A DNA stretch of 7,401 nt from an uncultured Prevotella sp. GTDB taxonomy: Bacteria > Bacteroidota > Bacteroidia > Bacteroidales > Bacteroidaceae. Under the pieces are notes generated by a model. That model was not told the DNA's origin. It made no database searches and saw nothing but the letters and a program-made list of their open reading frames with translations. Within the stretch, counting starts at the first letter, position 1. The number at the start of each line of letters is the position of its first letter. The position numbers were made by a program, and so were the translations under genes. Shown in pieces: positions 1 through 5,621 of this stretch. Location: positions 1-7,401 of the forward strand of contig CAKQEI010000088.1 of the NCBI GenBank assembly GCA_934230115.1. Direction: 5' to 3'.

Positions 1-87
1 AAACCAAAGCGTACAGTTACGCCTTATATGTATATATGTCTGCCCAACCTCTGCCCATCGGGGCTTTCGGTATGGGTTTTGACGTTA

Positions 88-95
88 CAAAGGTA
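88..95 (-). promoter_or_regulatory. Putative leftward Bacteroidota -7 element
   Basis: Read on the minus strand this is TACCTTTG, an exact match to the Bacteroidota -7 consensus TAnnTTTG. No TTTG is visible at the expected -33 distance (around 116-119), so only half of the promoter is supported. It would drive a gene beyond position 1 with a leader of at least about 80 nt. The repeat array at 199-282 would then lie roughly 100-190 bp upstream of the transcription start. Confidence 0.4.
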
Positions 96-186
96 ATGTT
101 TTTATCTTATATTCATACTTGTTTTATAGGCAGGACATGGTTTTATTGTTGATTTTAACATTATTTAATGCGCTAATGCATTCTGT

Positions 187-215
187 AAAAAACCTTCGTA
201 TCAAGGCATGATACG
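187..215 (-). terminator. Possible Rho-independent terminator of the araC-type gene
   Basis: On the minus strand, the direction of the regulator gene, a 7-bp perfect stem (CGTATCA / TGATACG at 197-203 and 209-215) closes a 5-nt loop and is followed after AAGG by six T. It lies about 130 nt beyond the stop codon at 343. The stem is only moderately G+C-rich. The same dyad is also unit 1 of the 21-bp repeat array, so it may be a protein-binding site instead of, or as well as, a terminator. Confidence 0.35.
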
Positions 216-282
216 ATTATTTCAAAGCACAATACGGTCATATCAAGGCATGATACGATCATTTCAAGGTACGCAACATAAC
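199..282. repeat. Tandem array of four degenerate 21-bp units
   Basis: Four units of exactly 21 bp lie head to tail at 199-219, 220-240, 241-261 and 262-282. Units 1 and 3 agree at 20 of 21 positions, unit 2 matches unit 3 at 16 of 21, and unit 4 at about 11 of 21. A weaker fifth unit with a 1-nt deletion may follow at 283-303. Each unit begins TwTCAA; units 1 and 3 contain the dyad TATCA-N5-TGATA, which in unit 1 extends to 7-bp arms. A 21-bp spacing is two helical turns, so equivalent bases face the same side of the DNA. That is typical of operator arrays, including the direct-repeat half-sites of AraC-family regulators. It adjoins such a regulator gene, but the binding protein is inference. 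Confidence 0.7.
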
Positions 283-342
283 TTTATATCACGATCCGGA
301 CATTACTACATAGTGGTAAGAACAGAATGATGTCCTTTTTCT

Positions 343-1191
343 TCATCCGTTGCCTACAGTTCTTATTTCCATCGGAGTTAATCCCGTATGACGCTTGAAG
401 TAACGGCAGAAGAATGACACGTCGTTGAAGTGGTATTCCCATGCTATTTCCTTTACGCTTTGGCGACTGGCGGTAAGCTGGAGCTTGAGTTGCAGGATGG
501 TGTAGTGGTCGATGATGTGCTTGGGAGTCTCGTGGGTCATTTGGCGCACAATGAGAGTGAGGTATTTGGGTGTGATGTTCATCTGCGAGGCGTAGTAAGC
601 CACGTCGCGCGACAGTTTGTAGTCGCGCTCCACAAGCATCATGAAGCGGTTGAACATTTCGCGCATACGTGGCGACTCGCCATTGCTTTTTGTAGTGCGC
701 GGATTGCGCTGCAAGTATTCGTGGAAACCTATGAAGAAGGCCTTGAGCTGTAGCAATACAAGTTGCGAGATGCAGGTGCAGCCCACTTGGTCGAAGTAAA
801 CGTGCAGCAGGCGGAACATATTGTTGATGATGTTGGTGACGACGGGAGAGTCTTGGCGGCAACGGTCTTGGCGCAGTTGTTCGTAAACGGTGTGCTCCAG
901 TTGCAGACTCGCCTCGCGCAGCATGGCAGCGTCGTATTGCAACATTTCTACAAGGAAAGGCTCCTCTGTTTCGTCGGGCATTAGTCTTATTACGTCATTC
1001 GGAAATATTGTGATGACAGCACCTTCGAAGAGTTGCCAGTCGTCGAAGTTGACCTGAATGTTTGCCTTGCCACTTCGGCAAATAATGATAGCTCCGTAGT
1101 GTGCCATCTGTTGTTCCTTGACAAAAGAGCTTAGCGTGGTGAGGAAAAGACGCGGCTCGGCAGCGGTGGAGAAATTTATTTCGGAATACAT
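343..1191 (-). CDS. AraC-family transcriptional regulator
   Basis: A 282-residue DNA-binding regulator. Residues about 25-95 look like the cupin-type sensing domain of AraC proteins, with a run of short beta-like segments and a typical FPNDVIRL turn near 63-70. Residues about 190-277 form the paired helix-turn-helix domain: the first HTH at about 194-215 (DVAYYASQMNITPKYLTLIV) and the second at about 244-266, followed by the family signature FNDVSFFCRYFKRHTGLTP at about 255-273. The length is normal and both HTHs are intact. The ATG at 1189-1191 is preceded by A/T-rich sequence without a Shine-Dalgarno. The gene is divergent from the tripartite efflux operon across 166 bp, so it probably regulates that operon and perhaps itself; the ligand cannot be read from the sequence. 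No clear TAnnTTTG element was found upstream of it. Confidence 0.93.
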   Translation of the reverse strand: MYSEINFSTAAEPRLFLTTLSSFVKEQQMAHYGAIIICRSGKANIQVNFDDWQLFEGAVITIFPNDVIRLMPDETEEPFLVEMLQYDAAMLREASLQLEHTVYEQLRQDRCRQDSPVVTNIINNMFRLLHVYFDQVGCTCISQLVLLQLKAFFIGFHEYLQRNPRTTKSNGESPRMREMFNRFMMLVERDYKLSRDVAYYASQMNITPKYLTLIVRQMTHETPKHIIDHYTILQLKLQLTASRQSVKEIAWEYHFNDVSFFCRYFKRHTGLTPMEIRTVGNG

Positions 1192-1357
1192 TTATATTTT
1201 ACGCTTTTATGTGGGTTTTGGTCTATGAATTTCCTTTTTGTCTGCAAATATCGGTAATTTATGTGATATAAAAGAAGTTTTGTTCCCAAATAGTCTGTGC
1301 GCATGGAAAAATATAAAACGTGCTAATACTGAAAAACCAATACCTTTGCACCCGAAA
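1192..1357. promoter_or_regulatory. Divergent control region, regulator / efflux operon
   Basis: This 166-bp A/T-rich gap separates the divergent regulator and efflux operon and should hold both promoters and the regulator's operators. The only convincing element is TACCTTTG at 1341-1348 on the plus strand. GTGATATAAA at 1263-1272 is the exact inverted counterpart of TTTATATCAC at 283-292, just beyond the other end of the regulator gene, and is a candidate half-site. The 21-bp repeat of 199-282 does not recur here. Confidence 0.45.
1341..1348 (+). promoter_or_regulatory. -7 element of the efflux operon promoter
   Basis: TACCTTTG followed by C matches the Bacteroidota -7 consensus TAnnTTTG. 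Transcription would begin only a few bases downstream, around 1352-1356. The ATG at 1358 would then be almost leaderless, and the GTG at 1412 would have a leader of about 60 nt. No TTTG is seen at the -33 position (about 1317-1320 reads AACG). This fits a weak promoter needing an activator such as the divergent AraC-type protein, which is inference. Confidence 0.55.
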
Positions 1358-2764
1358 ATGAAGATAACGACAAATGTTTTTTTATTACGCAAAACAAATA
1401 ATTTAAATAAGGTGACAAAGACTATTATTTTTCCAACATTATTGCTTCTCGCAGCCTCACATTCGGCAGTGGCGCAGAGTGTGGCGTCAGTTCCGGCACA
1501 GTCAGTGGCTACTGTAGGCATGCAGAAGCCAATGACAATAAACGATTTGTTTAATCATATAGAGCAGAACTCGCGCTCGCTGATTGCAAGCAAGACGGGT
1601 GTTGAGGCTGCACAGATGGGTGTTGAGACTGCACGTTCGCAGCGTCTGCCCGACATTTCGGCACAGCTGTCGATGAGCTATATTGGCAACGCGCTGCTTA
1701 CCGACCGCGACTTCTCAAACGTGCACGGACTGAAATCACCACACCTCGGAAATTCGTTTGCACTTGAGGCAAGCCAGGCAATATATACAGGCGGAGCAAT
1801 ATCAGCAGGCATCTCGCTTGCCGAACTTGGCAAGAAACAGGCAGAGACAGGAGTTAGGCTCACACGCCAGCAGACACGGTTTATGGCTCTCGGGCAGTAT
1901 CTCGACCTTTATAAGGTGGACAACCGTATGCGTGTCTACCGCGAGAATATTGCCTTGACACGCCAACTCATTGCCGACATAAAGGAGCGTCAGCAGCAGG
2001 GTATGGCCCTGAAGAACGACATCACGCGCTATGAGCTTCAGATGGAGCAGTTGCAGCTTGGCTTGAAGCAGTTGCAGAACACCCGATCTATCCTTAACCA
2101 CCAGTTGTGCAACACGCTTTCGCTGGCAGACAGCATCGAAATACAGCCCGACACAACGCTTGCCACGGTTTCATGCCCGAAGGATGGCGAGGCGCATTGG
2201 CAGAATGCCGCTGTTGCCACATCGCCCATTCTTGAGCAGAGCAGTCTGAACGTGAGCATAGCCAAGCAGAAGGAGCGTCTTGCCAAGAGTGAGCTGAAGC
2301 CTAAGGTGGCTTTGGTGGCAGCCAACAATTTTGACGGCCCGATAACTTTTGAGCTTCCTCCAGTGGACAAGAATCTTGATATATGGTATGTCGGAGTAGG
2401 AGTGAAGTTTAATATCGGTGCACTTTACAAGTCGAACAAGCGCATACGTCAGGCAGCGGCTGAGACACGACAGGCGCAACAGTTGCTTGATGTGCAGAGT
2501 GAACAGATAAACAACAATGTGAACGCTGCCTACACGCAGTATCTGCAGACCTATACCGAACTTGACACGCAGCGCAAGAGTGTGGAACTGGCAAGGCAAA
2601 ACTATAATGTGGTGAACGCGCGTTATCTTAGTCAGCTGGCTCTCGTGACGGATATGGTCGACGCCTCGAATCTTCGGCTTAATGCCGAGCTTCAGGAGGT
2701 TGACGCTCGCATAAACATCGTATACGCCTACTACAAGATGAAGTTTGTGGCGGGAGAAATCTAA
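1358..2764 (+). CDS. TolC-family outer-membrane efflux channel
   Basis: Outer-membrane factor of a tripartite exporter: trimers form a beta-barrel plus a periplasmic alpha-helical tunnel that docks on the adaptor. From the ATG at 1358 the protein has 468 residues, usual for the family. The N-terminus carries a signal peptide with hydrophobic core IIFPTLLLLAA (about 23-33) and likely cleavage after SAVA (about 36-39). The mature part starts with the family pattern MTINDLFNHIEQNSRSL (about 59-75), then ALEASQAIYTGGAIS near 135-149 and long Gln/Leu-rich helices. The second structural repeat ends with a long helix at about 430-465. The reading frame continues upstream to 1238, but that extension lies before the promoter. 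A GTG start at 1412 would give 450 residues and a more compact signal peptide. First gene of the efflux operon; 54 bp before the adaptor gene. Confidence 0.93.
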   Translation: MKITTNVFLLRKTNNLNKVTKTIIFPTLLLLAASHSAVAQSVASVPAQSVATVGMQKPMTINDLFNHIEQNSRSLIASKTGVEAAQMGVETARSQRLPDISAQLSMSYIGNALLTDRDFSNVHGLKSPHLGNSFALEASQAIYTGGAISAGISLAELGKKQAETGVRLTRQQTRFMALGQYLDLYKVDNRMRVYRENIALTRQLIADIKERQQQGMALKNDITRYELQMEQLQLGLKQLQNTRSILNHQLCNTLSLADSIEIQPDTTLATVSCPKDGEAHWQNAAVATSPILEQSSLNVSIAKQKERLAKSELKPKVALVAANNFDGPITFELPPVDKNLDIWYVGVGVKFNIGALYKSNKRIRQAAAETRQAQQLLDVQSEQINNNVNAAYTQYLQTYTELDTQRKSVELARQNYNVVNARYLSQLALVTDMVDASNLRLNAELQEVDARINIVYAYYKMKFVAGEI

Positions 2765-2818
2765 CAATAAGTTGAAAACATACAACTTGGAAAATAAACC
2801 ATTTAACATTTAAGCAAA

Positions 2819-3850
2819 GTGAACAAGAAAGTAATAAAGAGAGTTTACAATGTAGTAGTTGTCCTTATCGTCGCAGGCTGTGCCGTGTGGGCTTTCAGCC
2901 ATTTCTGGCATGGAATGGATGGGGAGTATACCGACGACGCGCAGGTGTGCCGACATATTACTCCTATCAACACTCGTGTGCCGGGATTTATCAAGGAGAT
3001 ACGCTTTAATGATTTCCAGCATGTAAAGAAGGGTGACACGCTTGTGATTATCGAAGATGCCGAGTTTCGTCTTGCTCTCGCCCAGGCTGAGGCGGGATTG
3101 AAGGGACGACAGTCGGGCTCGTCGGCTGTTTCGGCAAGTATGACCACTACGCAGAGCAATGTGTCTACGGCATCGGCAGGAATAGAGGAGGCTCGTGTGG
3201 ACATGATAAACGCCAAACAGGACTACGACCGCTTCACCGTGCTTCTTGCAAAGGATGCTGTGACAAAGCAGCAGTATGACAATGCTCATACACGTTATCT
3301 TGCTGCCAAGGCGCGCTATGAGCAGGCGTTGGGTCGCCGTCAGTCGGCAGCTTCGGTGAAGGCTGTGCAGACACATGAGCTTGGCGGTCAGCGTGCAGGC
3401 GAGAGTGTGGCTGAGGCTCAGGTGCGTCTTGCCCGCTTGAACCTCTCGTACACCGTGATTCTTGCCACATGCGACGGCGTGATGAGCCGTAAGGACATTC
3501 ATGTAGGTCAGCTTGTGCAGCCGGGACAGATGCTTGCGCGCATTGTGAGCGACAAGGAGGTGTGGGTGACAGCCAACTACCGCGAGTCGCAGATGTCGGG
3601 CATTGAGGTGGGCAAGAAGGTGGAGTTCACTACCGATGCTGTGCCTGGAGTAAAGTTCAAGGGCGAGGTGGAGTCGGTGTCTGCTGCTGCAGGAAGTGCC
3701 TATTCCATGATTCCAGTGGATAATGCTACGGGCAACTTTGTGAAGGTGGAGCAGCGTGTGCCAGTGAGAATAAAGATAACCGCGGAGAATGATGCTAAGC
3801 AGGTGGCGCTGCTTAAGGCAGGGGAGAATGCAGAGACCTACTGTCGTTAA
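2819..3850 (+). CDS. HlyD/EmrA-family periplasmic adaptor (membrane fusion protein)
   Basis: Links the inner-membrane transporter to the outer-membrane channel. The 343-residue protein has a Lys/Arg-rich start, one hydrophobic anchor (about 11-29), and then the EmrA hallmark YTDDAQV (37-43). The first half of the split lipoyl domain is at about 44-80 (VPGFIKEIRFNDFQHVKKGD), an alpha-helical hairpin of coiled-coil character at about 82-205, and the second lipoyl half at about 210-245 (GVMSRKDIHVGQLVQPGQ). A beta-barrel domain follows, ending in the EmrA-type motif GNFVKVEQRVPVRI (305-318). The start is GTG at 2819: an in-frame stop lies at 2804-2806 and the first internal Met (residue 33) would remove the anchor. 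The anchor includes a lipobox-like VAGC (18-21), but hydrophobic residues continue past the Cys, favouring a transmembrane anchor. It pairs with the MFS protein encoded 88 bp downstream. Confidence 0.94.
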   Translation: MNKKVIKRVYNVVVVLIVAGCAVWAFSHFWHGMDGEYTDDAQVCRHITPINTRVPGFIKEIRFNDFQHVKKGDTLVIIEDAEFRLALAQAEAGLKGRQSGSSAVSASMTTTQSNVSTASAGIEEARVDMINAKQDYDRFTVLLAKDAVTKQQYDNAHTRYLAAKARYEQALGRRQSAASVKAVQTHELGGQRAGESVAEAQVRLARLNLSYTVILATCDGVMSRKDIHVGQLVQPGQMLARIVSDKEVWVTANYRESQMSGIEVGKKVEFTTDAVPGVKFKGEVESVSAAAGSAYSMIPVDNATGNFVKVEQRVPVRIKITAENDAKQVALLKAGENAETYCR

Positions 3851-3933
3851 TGTCTTTCATCGTATAATACTCGTTAATGATTAACTGCTATTACACGAAT
3901 AAAAATTAACTTCCATTATACGTATAAAAATAG
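3844..3933. repeat. Degenerate A/T-rich repeats between adaptor and MFS genes
   Basis: The 88-bp gap is built of related segments. Two copies of a 26-nt direct repeat lie at 3880-3905 and 3905-3930 with 22 of 26 matches; both contain ATTAACT and end in ATAAAAA. TCGTTAATG occurs at 3844-3852 (across the adaptor stop codon) and again at 3871-3879. CGTATAAT at 3861-3868 is inverted as ATTATACG at 3915-3922. GTTAAT-G-ATTAAC (3873-3885) and TATACGTATA (3917-3926) are perfect short palindromes. It may be an operator, an mRNA-processing or stability element, or simply slippage-derived spacer; the sequence does not decide. I see no TAnnTTTG promoter in it. Confidence 0.6.
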
Positions 3934-3938
3934 AAACA

Positions 3939-5477
3939 ATGCCCGGACCTCCAACCCTTCAGGGACCATTTCGTGTCCCTTCCTTCAACCCCTACATTCC
4001 GCGCCTTGCACAGCCATGGATTTATCTGCTCATTGCCTTTATGTTTCAGATGGCAGGTGGTATCTATGGTGGTGCGATGTCCTACGTTATGGGCGACTAT
4101 AGCCTTATGCGCGAGGACGTGCTGATGATAATCATGTGCAATGTGGTAGGCGTAAACATGCCATTCCCGTTTCTGTTCAGACTGAAGTTCAGGTTTACCA
4201 ATCGCCAGTTGCTCATCACGTCGGCTTTGGTAGTGGGAGTATGCAATGTACTCATCCTGCAAACACAGTCGATGGTGGTGATGTGTGTGCTTGCCTATGT
4301 GTCAGGCTTCTTCAAGCTGTGCGGCACGTTTGAGTGCATGTCGAACATACAGTTGTGGATGACACCAAAACGCGACTTCACGGTGTTCTTTCCCTTGCTC
4401 TATTGCATCGTGCTTGGCAATATGTCGCTATCGCCGTGGATAACCGAACACCTTATATATATATGTCAGTCGTGGCAGGTGATGAACTGGCTCATGGCAG
4501 GCATAATGTTCTGCATAGCATTGTTCCTGGTGCTAACCACGCATAACTTCATGTTCATGAAACCATTGCCATTTGTCAGTCTTGACTGGTTGGGGTGCGC
4601 TCTATGGTCGGCTGCGATGATAGAGTTTATATGGTTCTTCAACTATGGTGAGTATTACAACTGGCTGCTTGCACCCGAAATGCAGGCTTGCGCTGTGATG
4701 TTCTTTATCACGATGTGGATTTGCATAGGACGTATGCTTCATGTGCGCCATCCATATATCGACCCAGCTGCATGGAAATACAAGAATCTTGTGCCAATGC
4801 TCATTGTCTTTGCCTTTGTGGAATTTATGAGTTCCACACCAAAGGTGCTTCAGACTGCGTTTACGGGCGGAGTGCTGCATTTTGGCATTACTACGCTTAA
4901 TGTTCTGAATCTTGTAGAGTGGGTGGCTGCTATCAGTGGATGCCTGTTCTGTCTTGTGTGGACAAAGGTGTTCAAGATGAAGTACACCCGACTCATGCCG
5001 CTTGGAGTGGCGGCAATGGCTGCTTATCAAGTGATGATGTATATGCTTGTGGCTCCCGGTGTGAACATAGAACTGCTGTATCTGCCAGTTTTCCTGCGCA
5101 ATTTCGGCAATGCCATATTCTTTGTCATGCTGACAATTTATCTTGAGGACATGATGCCGTTTCAGCATTTCTTCATGGGGCTCACCATGTGTGGACTTGT
5201 GCGCAACGGTACGATAGGCACTATGTGCTCCGGCCTCTTCTCACTTGCCATGCGACATGGTGTGGCAGAGAATCTTGGTCGCGGACTGCCCTACGACATG
5301 ACGGGTATTTTGTCTATCACAATACGTCAACTATATGGAGTGGCAAGCATGATAGGCATAGCTGTGCTACTTGTTTTCTTGTTGTGGAATGTGCAACCTA
5401 TAAGAAGCACGCTCAACAAGATGCCGGCATGGAATGTGGTGGGAAGAAGAATGAGAATGACTTTTCGTCAGAAATGA
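3939..5477 (+). CDS. Divergent DHA2/EmrB-like MFS efflux transporter
   Basis: Inner-membrane component of the tripartite pump, probably a proton-driven exporter. The 512 residues contain about 14 hydrophobic segments (roughly 26-50, 60-80, 90-107, 111-130, 147-166, 182-200, 215-235, 248-264, 284-305, 318-341, 352-371, 378-400, 409-437, 464-484), the DHA2 number. FNYGEYYNWLLAPEM at about 234-248 fits the GE..-W loop after helix 7 of EmrB. Position right after an EmrA-type adaptor gene is the strongest support. Oddities: the loop after helix 2, where MFS motif A (GxLaDrxGrr) belongs, reads FRLKFRFTNRQ and lacks its glycines and aspartate. Acidic residues occur in or beside predicted helices (E132, E229, E295, E327, E403, D404). 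Methionine is very frequent (44 of 512) with 15 cysteines. Substrate unknown. The ATG at 3939 has an A-rich upstream stretch and no Shine-Dalgarno. Confidence 0.85.
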   Translation: MPGPPTLQGPFRVPSFNPYIPRLAQPWIYLLIAFMFQMAGGIYGGAMSYVMGDYSLMREDVLMIIMCNVVGVNMPFPFLFRLKFRFTNRQLLITSALVVGVCNVLILQTQSMVVMCVLAYVSGFFKLCGTFECMSNIQLWMTPKRDFTVFFPLLYCIVLGNMSLSPWITEHLIYICQSWQVMNWLMAGIMFCIALFLVLTTHNFMFMKPLPFVSLDWLGCALWSAAMIEFIWFFNYGEYYNWLLAPEMQACAVMFFITMWICIGRMLHVRHPYIDPAAWKYKNLVPMLIVFAFVEFMSSTPKVLQTAFTGGVLHFGITTLNVLNLVEWVAAISGCLFCLVWTKVFKMKYTRLMPLGVAAMAAYQVMMYMLVAPGVNIELLYLPVFLRNFGNAIFFVMLTIYLEDMMPFQHFFMGLTMCGLVRNGTIGTMCSGLFSLAMRHGVAENLGRGLPYDMTGILSITIRQLYGVASMIGIAVLLVFLLWNVQPIRSTLNKMPAWNVVGRRMRMTFRQK

Positions 5478-5538
5478 CTATTGTATATTGTTATGGTGGC
5501 TTTTGTCTGATTTATTTCTGCAGTACAGCAAAAATAAC

Positions 5539-5546
5539 TACCTTTG
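5539..5546 (+). promoter_or_regulatory. Putative pgpA promoter -7 element
   Basis: TACCTTTG followed by GC matches the Bacteroidota -7 consensus. About 18 bp upstream is TTTCTG (5515-5520), a poor match to the -33 TTTG. Transcription would start around 5551-5553, giving a leader of about 70 nt that includes the hairpin at 5565-5598. This suggests pgpA is transcribed independently of the efflux operon. Confidence 0.55.
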
Positions 5547-5564
5547 CAAGGCATAATAACAATA

Positions 5565-5598
5565 AATGCCGCGTCGGCTATTATGCAGGCGCGGCATT
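5565..5598 (+). promoter_or_regulatory. Strong hairpin in the pgpA leader / possible terminator
   Basis: AATGCCGCG (5565-5573) pairs perfectly with CGCGGCATT (5590-5598). The stem extends by a T-G and a C-G pair, then a G-A mismatch and two G-C pairs, leaving a 6-nt TATTAT loop. It is followed by CTTAATTTTATATTT, only loosely T-rich. It could terminate the upstream efflux operon (stop codon ends at 5477). However, it lies downstream of the predicted pgpA -7 element and 23 nt before the pgpA start, so it should also sit in the pgpA 5' leader, where it could act as an attenuator or stability element. Confidence 0.6.
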
Positions 5599-5621
5599 CT
5601 TAATTTTATATTTAGTTAGAA

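Larger units (their letters stand above)
1..342. other. Intergenic region left of the araC-type gene
   Basis: I find no credible protein-coding gene here. Reading leftward, a -7-like element at 88-95 could start a transcript that leaves the window. Below it the only ATG-initiated frame (minus strand, ATG at about 57-59) ends after 13 codons, so the real coding start must lie outside. A short GCCC-ATCG-GGGC hairpin lies at 53-64. A 21-bp-period repeat array occupies 199-282 and may continue to 303. A run of six A at 187-192 beside the first repeat reads as a T-run on the minus strand and may end the regulator transcript. Positions 96-186 are A/T-rich, with nothing I recognise. Confidence 0.6.

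Noticed and set aside
199..282. CRISPR array
   Set aside because: Units abut directly with no unique spacers, are only 21 bp long and degenerate, and no cas gene is nearby.
298..335. Inverted repeat GGACAT / ATGTCC followed by five T on the plus strand
   Set aside because: The stem is only 6 bp with a 26-nt loop, it overlaps the regulator stop region, and no plus-strand gene would use a terminator here.
430..753. 107-codon open frame on the plus strand
   Set aside because: It is antisense to the AraC-type HTH domain, whose protein is clearly recognisable; the frame has no motif or promoter.
284..862. 192-codon open frame on the minus strand
   Set aside because: It lies in another frame over the regulator gene, is rich in His/Arg/Gln typical of a shadow frame, and shows no family motif.
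1191..1317. TTTATATTTT (1191-1200) and inverted AAAATATAAA (1308-1317) as operator arms
   Set aside because: Low-complexity A/T sequence that does not extend past 10 bp; chance pairing is likely.
1238..1357. Forty-codon N-terminal extension of the outer-membrane channel
   Set aside because: It lies upstream of the predicted transcription start and would bury the signal peptide inside the protein.
2171..2809. 212-codon open frame on the minus strand
   Set aside because: It is antisense to the well-supported TolC-type gene and encodes no recognisable domain.
2810..3502. 230-codon open frame on the minus strand
   Set aside because: It is antisense to the adaptor gene; its His/Cys/Ser-rich composition is that of a shadow of codon-biased DNA.
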